From assembly GCA_047633175.1 (NCBI GenBank), contig JBLIEQ010000015.1:34734-98733 (forward strand): 64,000 bases of DNA. Reading direction: 5' to 3'. Positions within the stretch are counted from its first letter, which is position 1. Each line of letters begins with the position of its first letter. The notes beneath the pieces were generated by a model. The model saw nothing but the letters and a program-made list of their open reading frames with translations. It searched no databases and was not told the origin of the DNA. Of the stretch, positions 41,947 to 48,994 are shown piece after piece. A program made the position numbers and the translations under genes. Source of the stretch: Motiliproteus sp047633175. Its GTDB lineage: Bacteria; Pseudomonadota; Gammaproteobacteria; Pseudomonadales; Balneatricaceae.

Positions 41947-42081
41947 GACGCCAGAATGGCTGTGGCTACGGTGACAGCCAGTGAGCATGCTTTTGTTTAA
42001 AAGCGATAAAGGGACTGTGCTTTTGCGCAGTTAAGCAATATCCCTGTGAGGTTCCTTGCAGAGATTAAAACGCCTTTATTT

Positions 42082-42226
42082 AACGTTGTGGGTGGTTTTG
42101 CTAATAACAACTACTGGAGCTCTACGGAGAACGATAGTAACAACGCGTGGAACCAGAATTTCAACAATGGCAACCAGAACAACAACAATAAGAACAACAC
42201 CACTATCAGAGTGCGTGCGGTTCGGG
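42082..42226 (+). repeat. DGR template repeat (TR)
   Basis: A 145-base segment, 51 of its bases adenine, dense in AAC/AAT codon-like triplets in the frame matching the VR. Compared with the VR, 22 of the 51 adenines are replaced and none of the 94 other bases are. It lies between avd and the reverse-transcriptase fragment. A 65-codon open frame through it (42046-42243) is a by-product of its likeness to the target gene. Confidence 0.95.
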
Positions 42227-42254
42227 GTTCTAAACAAAGCTAAAGTTAGACACA

Positions 42255-42287
42255 CGGGCAGCGATGGTGGTTGCTGCCCGTTTTTTT
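42255..42287 (+). terminator. Rho-independent terminator after the TR
   Basis: Perfect 8-base stem CGGGCAGC/GCTGCCCG with a 10-base loop and a run of seven T (42281-42287). It stands between the TR and the reverse-transcriptase remnant, so it could end the template RNA. It would also cut off transcription of the remnant. Confidence 0.8.
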
Positions 42288-42289
42288 GG

Positions 42290-42538
42290 TTAGATACTGA
42301 TGCAGCAACTGCCGCCGATTTTCGCGACCGGGTGGTGCATCATCTGGTGGTCAATAAACTGAATCCGCTATTTGAAAAAATCTTTATCCATGACAGCTAT
42401 GCCTGCCGGAAGGGCAAAGGCACGCATTTTGGCATCCAGGGTGTTGACCGTTTCATCAGGCAATGTTCAAAAAACTACACGACGGATTGTTATGTGCTAA
42501 AGCTGGATGTTAAAGGCTTTTTTATGGCTATGTCCTAG
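42290..42538 (+). pseudogene. DGR reverse transcriptase, truncated at both ends
   Basis: About 82 codons match the first part of DGR reverse transcriptases. The matching segments are Ala-Ala-Asp-Phe-Arg-Asp-Arg-Val-Val-His-His-Leu, Phe-Ile-His-Asp-Ser-Tyr-Ala-Cys-Arg-Lys-Gly-Lys-Gly-Thr, and Val-Leu-Lys-Leu-Asp-Val-Lys-Gly-Phe-Phe-Met, which is motif A with the first catalytic Asp. The usual N-terminal 80 or so residues are missing, replaced by the terminator region. Everything after motif A is gone: the DGR Gln-x-x-x-Ser-Gln-type motif, the second catalytic Asp pair and the thumb. The frame stops at 42536-42538, inside the left inverted repeat of an inserted element. No other part of the gene is visible downstream. 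Clearly inactive. Confidence 0.85.
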
Positions 42539-43188
42539 TTAAGTGTTGCGACCGGCAGCTGGTGCTAACCAAAAGATCGCCTGCAGGCAGGCTCCCACGG
42601 TGCTCAGACTGGGTCTCGTGAGTAATTTTGCTGCTTTTTGAAAGGCTTGAAACGGTAATTGCACCATCAGAACGGCGCCACATCCCCTTTCTAAACCGAT
42701 GAAATACAGACTGAAAAAGGCCCGAAGGGTCGAGCCATGGCCGTTGTCAGTTCCCGACAACAACGGCATACCTGCGTCCCTGCAGGCAAAGCTTCCGCGT
42801 CCTGCTCACGCCCCTTACCTACATCCATGCAGGCAACGGCGAGACAGACAGCTGAGGCAGACAAATCGGCAGGATAGCCGATTTGCACAACCGCAGGTTG
42901 CCCGGAGGGTGAGGCACTCAGGACGTGCCGAGTGAATCCGAATCTGTCAGCCTCAGGCTGGATTTCGTAGCGCCGCAGGCGCGTATCCGCAGGACGGTTT
43001 GCAAGGGGCGCGCTTTTGATGAACAGGGACGTTCGAATGCTGCGGGGCCATGGAAGGCCTGGAGCAGCCTTTGCTTCGCTTTCTTTGTCGCTACAAAGAA
43101 ATGAAGCCGCCGGGAGGCGGAACCGGAGTTTGATTAAAAAAACAATAATGCAGAATAAACTGCCGCAACACTTAACGGGTACATAGCC
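42526..43188. mobile_element. 663-bp non-autonomous element with ~29-bp terminal inverted repeats
   Basis: The left end (from 42526) reads GGCTATGT-ccta-GTTAAGTGTTGCG-acc-GGCAG. The reverse complement of the right end (43160-43188) reads GGCTATGT-accc-GTTAAGTGTTGCGGCAG, so the ends match over two blocks of 8 and 13 bases plus GGCAG. There is no transposase gene inside. Flanking 8-mers (ttttttat / aatttaat) match at only five positions, so no clean target duplication is seen. The interior holds a REP-like unit (42573-42600) and about 550 bases of GC-rich sequence with only short, unconvincing frames. The ends remind me of IS1595-type repeats, which is a tentative memory-based comparison. Confidence 0.65.
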
Positions 43189-43325
43189 AATTTAATGGTT
43201 AGTTAGAGGGCCATTAATTTAGTGAAGTAAGCAGAATGGGAAGGATTACAAACATCACGAGGGGGGGGGTGCTGCTGTGGTGCCGTTCGCTATAGCCCCA
43301 TGATTGTGAGGCCTTTTAATTGTTA

Positions 43326-43928
43326 TTAGTTGTAATTGTTATCAGTTGTAATGGTTACTGTTTGCATGACTTTATTTCCACCAAAAAACAACCAGACAAG
43401 TACATAGACTAACAATAATAATGGCTGAATCCATAAGTCCAGTTCATTTGACAAAAATTGCCAGCCAAATAAAATTTTTGTTATTAACACTACGGCGAGA
43501 ATAAATGAAACAACCACTAGTCTCCAAGGAATTAAAATATTTTCTCGCTTCCATGCTCCTGCTGAATGGCCGATAACGGTAGTGAGGAAAAAACATATGA
43601 GTGTTATAGGCGCAACAGTAGGCGAGGCGGTGATGCTTGCAGTTGCGATAGCATAACCGACTATCGTTGAATAAAAGACACTGCTGGCAATGATAAATCT
43701 AATGTTGTTTCTGATTTTTGGCGTTTCTATCCCTCCGATCCAGTCACCTATAAAAAATACTGTTATTAGTATTAAGGAAATTATTTTCGGTAATGATTCT
43801 AAATAAAAACAATCATTAACCAACATTGAAGCTAGAGCCCACGCCGTGTTGCCTAAGACAGCAGGAACAACAAGATCTTGGAATAGTTTCCATGTATTAA
43901 CGTTGAATTGCTGACTCATGCTTTTCAA
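43326..43928 (-). CDS. Hypothetical integral membrane protein, AT-rich
   Basis: A 200-residue protein with about six transmembrane helices (approximately 17-35, 45-62, 75-97, 103-120, 135-155, 165-185). It ends in a polar tail Thr-Ile-Thr-Thr-Asp-Asn-Asn-Tyr-Asn. Base composition is clearly more AT-rich than the flanking genes, suggesting recent transfer. A second Met three codons in (43919) is an alternative start. Family not recognised. It lies between the inserted element and choX, without operon partners. A run of nine G (43261-43269) lies 57 bases beyond its stop. Confidence 0.65.
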   Translation of the reverse strand: MKSMSQQFNVNTWKLFQDLVVPAVLGNTAWALASMLVNDCFYLESLPKIISLILITVFFIGDWIGGIETPKIRNNIRFIIASSVFYSTIVGYAIATASITASPTVAPITLICFFLTTVIGHSAGAWKRENILIPWRLVVVSFILAVVLITKILFGWQFLSNELDLWIQPLLLLVYVLVWLFFGGNKVMQTVTITTDNNYN

Positions 43929-44306
43929 TCCCTATTTGGCCTAACAGCCTGTTAAAGAGGCCGCTGGCCTCATAACAATTATTATCGGGAGAACGCTGTA
44001 ATCAGCGCTGCGAGTAAAGCTATTTGCTGATAACCATGGTAAATAGCTTTAATCTTAAAAACAGAGATGGAAAACGGGAAACTTTTACGCTGATTAACGC
44101 AGGTTTCTAACGGGATGCTGTCAGTCTCGAACGCCACCTGGGGAGCATCCATGTCATCTTCTCCTTGTTACAACCCTTGACCAAGCATAGGTCAGTGAGG
44201 CATTAGAGCAAGGATGCTGTGGCGACGTATTACGACTGGATTAAGCACGGTAGGCTGTGATCGCAGGGCTCCCTGCGATCACAAACCCCGGCAATCACGG
44301 AGGCTT
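43929..44306. other. Intergenic region with two inverted repeats
   Basis: No gene is seen in these 378 bases. AAAGCTATTT (44016-44025) and AAATAGCTTT (44041-44050) form a 10-base stem with a 15-base loop. TGTGATCGCAGGG (44256-44268) and CCCTGCGATCACA (44271-44283) form a perfect 13-base inverted repeat with a two-base centre, 24 bases beyond the choX stop. The second may end or stabilise the choX message although no T-run follows. Confidence 0.6.
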
Positions 44307-45260
44307 TTACAGCCCCAGGTGTTGCTGGACTGCACTCAGACCCTCGGCACCCTCAAGAGTAGTTACGCCGGCCAGCCAGCTATCCAGCACCTCTGGATTG
44401 GCTTTCAGGTATTTCTGCGCCGCCTCTGTGGGTGACTGCTCGTCATCGATAATGAAGCCCATCATCTGATTTTCCATCGCCAGGGTGAACTTCAGATTCG
44501 TGAGCAGCTTGCCGACATTGCCGCACTCTTCCCGGTAGCCTTTGCGGGTCACCGTCTGAATGGTCGCGCCGCCGAAGTCAGCCCCAAAGTATTTATCACC
44601 CCCGGTCAGATAGGCCATATCAAAGTTGGAGTTCATGGGATGCGGCTCCCATCCCAAGAATGCGATGAATTTCTGGCGCCTGATCTTACGTTTTACCTGA
44701 CTCATCACGCCCTGCTCACCGGATTCAATCAGACGCCATTCGGCCAGACCGAAGTCGCCGCTATTGATCATCTTCTGTAGCAACTGGTTGGCGGGTGCGC
44801 CGGCTGCAATACCGTAAATACGTTGACGGAATTGATCGCCAAACTCAGCCAGGTCTGCGAAGTCTTTGACGCCAGCCTCATAGACATAGCGAGGGACCGC
44901 CAGGGTGAATTTAGCGCCTGTCAGATTTTCACCGATGACGTCTATGGCGCCTGCTGCGCCGTACTTGTCGATAAACTTCTGTTGTGCGGGCATCCAGTTG
45001 CCCAGAAAGACATCTATCTCATTACCTTTCATACCTTCAAAGCCGATAGGCACCCCCAGAGTGCTGATCTCGGGGCTGTAACCCAGACCTTCCAGTACTG
45101 TGGTGGCCAGCGCGTTGGTCGAGCTGATATCGGTCCAGCCCGGCTCCGTAAAGCGTACTGTTTCACAGTGTGCGGGTGCTGCGGCTGCATTGCCTGCCAA
45201 CAGGCAGGTGGCCAGGCCAACGGCGGTGACCAAACTGCTTGTTTTGTAAGGTGCAAACAT
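44307..45260 (-). CDS. choX: Choline ABC transporter substrate-binding protein (ChoX-like)
   Basis: Periplasmic binding protein for choline or a related quaternary amine. 317 residues: signal peptide about 1-28 (Gly-Asn-Ala-Ala-Ala-Ala), then Val-Arg-Phe-Thr-Glu-Pro-Gly-Trp-Thr-Asp-Ile. Further matches are Phe-Leu-Gly-Asn-Trp-Met-Pro, Leu-Gly-Trp-Glu-Pro-His-Pro-Met-Asn and Gln-Met-Met-Gly-Phe. The conserved Trp residues fit the aromatic box of ChoX/ProX-type proteins. It lies downstream of betC on the same strand, as in choline-sulfate operons. The permease and ATPase genes (choW, choV) are not in this window, so it must share a transporter encoded elsewhere. Confidence 0.9.
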   Translation of the reverse strand: MFAPYKTSSLVTAVGLATCLLAGNAAAAPAHCETVRFTEPGWTDISSTNALATTVLEGLGYSPEISTLGVPIGFEGMKGNEIDVFLGNWMPAQQKFIDKYGAAGAIDVIGENLTGAKFTLAVPRYVYEAGVKDFADLAEFGDQFRQRIYGIAAGAPANQLLQKMINSGDFGLAEWRLIESGEQGVMSQVKRKIRRQKFIAFLGWEPHPMNSNFDMAYLTGGDKYFGADFGGATIQTVTRKGYREECGNVGKLLTNLKFTLAMENQMMGFIIDDEQSPTEAAQKYLKANPEVLDSWLAGVTTLEGAEGLSAVQQHLGL

Positions 45261-45348
45261 AGACGATTCCTTTGACTATTATTGAGAGATCACCCAGAGC
45301 GCGGCGCCTTCGATGCTGAACGGGCGCGACGCACTACAGGGTTCCCTA

Positions 45349-45376
45349 GTTCTTAGGTTCTTAGGTTCTTAGGTTC
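45349..45376. repeat. Octamer microsatellite (GTTCTTAG x3)
   Basis: Three perfect GTTCTTAG units (45349-45372) plus GTTC, in the 124-base gap between betC and choX, ending eight bases before the betC stop codon. Confidence 0.8.
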
Positions 45377-45384
45377 ATGGTTTT

Positions 45385-46908
45385 CTAATCACTGACCGGA
45401 GGAAACCGTGCGCGTCTCTCCAGATCATCCAGGTCGACATTGTTGCGCATGTACATCGTGCTGGCATCGAAAATGGGCTGATGATCCCACTTAGGGGATT
45501 TACCCAGCTTATGGGCGGCGGCCACCAAGCGACGACGCCTCTGGCTGATGATGACATCACGGGTAATGGCCTTCGAATCCCAGCGCTCGGCCGCCTCTTC
45601 GCGAAAAGCCGTTAGCAGCTCGGAATGGGTGGTGCCCTCTGCCAGGTTGATACGTTCCTGAGGATCGGCTTTCAGGTCGAACAGCTGATCCGGATCGGTC
45701 TGGCTGCAGATAAACTTGTAATCGCCGCGGCGGATCATAAACATCGGCGCGATAACCCCCTCACCCATATATTCACCGATCACCTCGTCATGACCCTCGC
45801 CGCCGGTCAGGTGTGGCATCAGGCTGCGGCCATCGATGGGCATCGCGTATTCGGGTGCCACACCCTTGTTGGCGAGTTCGGCGAAGGTGGGCAACAGGTC
45901 CATCGTGGAGATGGATTCTTTTACACGCTTGGCATCGAAGTGTTTCGGTGAGCAGACCACCATAGGGACGCGAGTCGACCATTCGAAGTAGCTCATCTTG
46001 TACCACAGGCCTCGCTCGCCGAGCATGTCGCCGTGGTCGCCGGAGAACACCACGATGGTGTTCTCACTCAAGCCGGTATCTTTGAGCGTCTTCATTAATT
46101 TTCCGATCTGATCATCGACATAACTGATCGCACCATAGTAAGCACGACGGGCGTTGCGGATCTGTTGGTCGGTGATCGCCTTACGGTCCATCTGGTAGAC
46201 ATGTAATAGACGCTTGGAGTGCGGATCCTGCTCTTCGGGAAGCAGTTCGAAGGAGGGCAGTTCGATCTCGTCATTGGTGTAACGGTCCCAATACTCCTGA
46301 GGAATCGCATAAGGATCATGGGGGTGGGTCATGGAAACGGTCAGGCAGAAGGGACGCTTATCAGAACCCCGCGCATGATCGAACAGGTAGCGCTCGGCAT
46401 GAAAGATGACTTCATTATCAAAGTCCAGCTGGTTGGTCCTCAGGGTCGGCCCGGCCTGGGTCACCGATGCCATATTGTGATACCAGGTGGGACGGTTTTC
46501 AAAGTCTTCCCAGTTCGGAAACCAGCCATAGTCCGCCGGATAAATATCGGTGGTCAGCCGATCTTCGAAGCCGTGTAGCTGATCCGGACCACAGAAGTGC
46601 ATCTTCCCGGACAGCGCCGTACGGTAGCCGGAAAAGCGTAGGTAATGGGCGAATGTCGGGATATCTGCCGGAAACTCGGCGGCGTTATCGTAGGCACCGA
46701 TCTTGCTGGGTAGCTGACCACTCATCAGCACGTAACGGCTGGGTGCACACAGCGGGCTGTTGGTGTAAGCAGAATCGAATACCACGCCCTGCTCGGCTAA
46801 CGCATCGAGATGCGGTGTCTTGGCTGTCTTGCCTCCGTACATCGACAGAACGGGTGCGGCCATCTGGTCCGCCATAATAAATAAGATGTTGGGTTGTTCC
46901 TGACTCAT
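45385..46908 (-). CDS. betC: Choline-sulfatase BetC
   Basis: Hydrolyses choline-O-sulfate, an osmolyte common in marine settings, to choline and sulfate. 507 residues. The sulfatase signature Cys54-Ala-Pro-Ser-Arg contains the cysteine that must be converted to formylglycine. N-terminal metal ligands lie in Phe-Ile-Met-Ala-Asp-Gln-Met, and the C-terminal metal site in Val-Phe-Ser-Gly-Asp-His-Gly-Asp-Met. Ser-Gly-Lys-Met-His-Phe-Cys-Gly is typical of BetC. No signal peptide, so it acts in the cytoplasm. Divergent from its LysR-type regulator, with choX downstream. Confidence 0.95.
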   Translation of the reverse strand: MSQEQPNILFIMADQMAAPVLSMYGGKTAKTPHLDALAEQGVVFDSAYTNSPLCAPSRYVLMSGQLPSKIGAYDNAAEFPADIPTFAHYLRFSGYRTALSGKMHFCGPDQLHGFEDRLTTDIYPADYGWFPNWEDFENRPTWYHNMASVTQAGPTLRTNQLDFDNEVIFHAERYLFDHARGSDKRPFCLTVSMTHPHDPYAIPQEYWDRYTNDEIELPSFELLPEEQDPHSKRLLHVYQMDRKAITDQQIRNARRAYYGAISYVDDQIGKLMKTLKDTGLSENTIVVFSGDHGDMLGERGLWYKMSYFEWSTRVPMVVCSPKHFDAKRVKESISTMDLLPTFAELANKGVAPEYAMPIDGRSLMPHLTGGEGHDEVIGEYMGEGVIAPMFMIRRGDYKFICSQTDPDQLFDLKADPQERINLAEGTTHSELLTAFREEAAERWDSKAITRDVIISQRRRRLVAAAHKLGKSPKWDHQPIFDASTMYMRNNVDLDDLERRARFPPVSD

Positions 46909-47042
46909 CGTCTTTAAGCTCCGTGTTTACAGTCTGTCGATAGCGTGCCAACGAACCGCTTTGGTGTTGATCGTTAGATCTTCAACAGAAAAAGCGTTAC
47001 TGTAAACGGGCTTAAACTTAATGCTAAATATAAGTTGTACTT

Positions 47043-47948
47043 ATGATACTTTCAGAACGACTACCCTCGACTCAGGGCCTGCTCATCTTTGAAGCAGCCG
47101 CACGGCTTAAGAGTTTTACCGCGGCGGCCCAGGAATTAAAGTCGACCCAATCGGCGGTAAGCCAGCAAATAAAGGCGTTGGAGACCCGTCTGGGGCTAAT
47201 GTTATTCCGGCGTATTTATCGCGGGGTGGCGTTGACGGAAGAGGGCATGCATCTTCAGGTCGCCGTCCAGGAAGGCTTTCAGCAGATAGTCAGCTGTCTG
47301 GAAAAACTGCAAAAAACTCGTTTGCATCAGGCCATAAATGTCGCCACTGATTTTGCGTTTGCCGCCTATTGGCTCTTACCCAGGCTCCCTCGATTCAGGG
47401 AATTGCATCCAGGCATCGATGTGCGGATCATTACCTCGCAGGGGCAGTATGATTTTTCAGGGCAAAATGTCGACGTTGCGATCCTGTTTGCTGGCGCACA
47501 ACCCCTGCAGCCGCATGCCTTCAAGCTGTTCGATGAAGAGGTGTTTCCCATCTGTAGTCCCGCCTTTTTTAAAGAAAATGGCCCGGTCGCGAGTCATAAG
47601 AAACTGGCATCCCTGCCGTTGTTAAAACTGGGAACGGATGCCGGTCAGGGCTGGTTTGACTGGCCCGGTTACTTCCAGGGGCGCCGTAGTCAGGTCGTTC
47701 CGGGGGATCCCGTCCTGACGTTTAATAACTATACCCTGCTTATCCAGGCGGCTATCGCCGGCCAGGGACTGGGGCTAGGCTGGGCCACACTGGTGGATGA
47801 CCTGATTGAAACGGGCGTCTTGGTTGGGCTGCGAGAGTTTAGCCTGAGTTCTGACAGCGGCTATTATGTCGTCGAGCCGCAGCCCAATGAGCACCTGAAT
47901 GCTAAGCAGCACTTTATGGACTGGCTGCTGGCTGAACGTACTGCCTGA
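47043..47948 (+). CDS. LysR-family regulator of choline-sulfate use
   Basis: Transcription factor of 301 residues: winged helix-turn-helix at about 10-65 (Ala-Ala-Gln-Glu-Leu-Lys-Ser-Thr-Gln-Ser-Ala-Val-Ser-Gln-Gln-Ile) and a periplasmic-binding-like effector domain. It is divergent from betC across a 134-base gap, the standard arrangement for a LysR protein controlling its neighbour. From context it is the choline-sulfate utilisation regulator. The effector, probably choline sulfate or choline, is inference. The gap contains an AT-rich stretch (taatgctaaatataagttgtactt) where its binding site may lie. Confidence 0.9.
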   Translation: MILSERLPSTQGLLIFEAAARLKSFTAAAQELKSTQSAVSQQIKALETRLGLMLFRRIYRGVALTEEGMHLQVAVQEGFQQIVSCLEKLQKTRLHQAINVATDFAFAAYWLLPRLPRFRELHPGIDVRIITSQGQYDFSGQNVDVAILFAGAQPLQPHAFKLFDEEVFPICSPAFFKENGPVASHKKLASLPLLKLGTDAGQGWFDWPGYFQGRRSQVVPGDPVLTFNNYTLLIQAAIAGQGLGLGWATLVDDLIETGVLVGLREFSLSSDSGYYVVEPQPNEHLNAKQHFMDWLLAERTA

Positions 47949-47975
47949 CTATCTACAAATCCCCAGGAGAACGCC

Positions 47976-48836
47976 ATGGACTACCGCAACCTGATCGATG
48001 CCCCATCCCTCGAAGCAGGCCTTAACAGTGCCGCTTCAGGGCGTAAACGAGTGGTGCTCGACTGCCGTTTTAATCTGCTGCAACCCGACGCGGGTGTGGG
48101 GCTGTACCGGCAAGGGCATATCCCCGGCGCCCTCTATGCGCATCTCGATAACGATCTGTCATCCCCGATCACCGCGAGCAGCGGTCGCCATCCTCTGCCC
48201 GACCCGAAGGTCCTGGCGCGCCGGCTGGGGGAATGGGGCATCGGTCCGGATACCCAGGTGGTGGTCTATGACGATATGGGCGGGGCGATCGCCGCCCGTG
48301 CCTGGTGGCTGTTACGCGAGCTGGGGCATGAGCGGGTCGCGGTGCTCGATGGTGGCTTCCAGGCCTGGGTCGCCACTGAAGGCGCGGTCTCTGGCGAACC
48401 CGTCGCCGCGAGCCCCTGTGATCCTTATCCGTATTCGCTCAATCGAGCTGCCGTAGTCAGCGCCGAGGCGGTGCTGGCGAATATTCAGAGCCCCGGGTTT
48501 ACCCTGGTCGATGCCCGCAGCCCCGAGCGCTTTCGCGGCGAGCAGGAGCCGATCGATCCGGTCGCCGGACATATCCCCGGATCGCTGAATCGTCCGCTGG
48601 CGGAGAATCTGACGGCCAACGGTCACTTTAAAGCGGCCGACATCTTGCGCGCAGAGTGGTTGACGCTGTTGGGAAATGTGCCGCCTGCAGCGGTGGTGAC
48701 AACCTGTGGCTCGGGAGCGGCCGCCTGTCATCTGCTGCTGTCATTGGAGATCGCCGGGTTACCGGGTGCGCGCCTGTATCCAGGATCCTGGAGTGAATGG
48801 ATTCGGGATCCGGCGAGGCCGGTGGCAACGGCCTAA
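47976..48836 (+). CDS. Sulfurtransferase (thiosulfate / 3-mercaptopyruvate type)
   Basis: Two-domain rhodanese-fold enzyme of 286 residues. It has CH2-type motifs and an active-site loop Cys244-Gly-Ser-Gly-Ala-Ala-Ala. A Cys-Gly-Ser-Gly loop points to 3-mercaptopyruvate sulfurtransferase (SseA type) rather than classical rhodanese. The first domain contains Val-Leu-Asp-Cys-Arg-Phe and Gly-His-Ile-Pro-Gly-Ala-Leu-Tyr-Ala-His. AGGAG lies nine bases ahead of the ATG. It starts 27 bases after the LysR gene and may be cotranscribed, which would tie it to sulfur released from choline sulfate; this is only contextual. Confidence 0.88.
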   Translation: MDYRNLIDAPSLEAGLNSAASGRKRVVLDCRFNLLQPDAGVGLYRQGHIPGALYAHLDNDLSSPITASSGRHPLPDPKVLARRLGEWGIGPDTQVVVYDDMGGAIAARAWWLLRELGHERVAVLDGGFQAWVATEGAVSGEPVAASPCDPYPYSLNRAAVVSAEAVLANIQSPGFTLVDARSPERFRGEQEPIDPVAGHIPGSLNRPLAENLTANGHFKAADILRAEWLTLLGNVPPAAVVTTCGSGAAACHLLLSLEIAGLPGARLYPGSWSEWIRDPARPVATA

Positions 48837-48854
48837 GCCAGGGGTGAGGCTCGA

Positions 48855-48975
48855 TCCTGTGGGAGCCGGGCTTTGTGGGAGCCGGGCCCCCGGCGATCTT
48901 TAAGTCTTTTGATCTTTTGATCTTTTGATTCTGTTCAAAAGATCGCCTGCAGGCAGGCTCCCACAGGGCAGGATC
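48855..48975. repeat. REP-like palindrome with octamer expansion (TCTTTTGA x3)
   Basis: Left arm ctgtgggagccgggctttgtgggagccgggcccccggcgatctt, right arm aaaagatcgcctgcaggcaggctcccacaggg. Between the arms, at the apex, are three perfect TCTTTTGA units (48905-48928). It lies between the sulfurtransferase gene and the convergent hutH. Confidence 0.85.
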
Positions 48976-48994
48976 CTGACCCATACCTAGCCTG

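Noticed and set aside
42046..42243. A 65-codon frame with Tyr-Trp-Ser-Ser-Thr-Glu-Asn and poly-Asn
   Set aside because: It is the DGR template repeat, which resembles the end of the target gene. It has no signal sequence or domain start and the Asn richness reflects the adenine-rich template.
42691..42935. Short frames on both strands in the mobile element
   Set aside because: Cysteine- and arginine-rich by-products of GC-rich palindromic DNA with no credible start or domain. They resemble spurious frames often annotated in such repeats.
42526..43188. Interpreting the element as an intron or retron that interrupts an otherwise intact RT
   Set aside because: The RT sequence does not continue after 43188, and no reverse-transcriptase or ribozyme features are visible inside.
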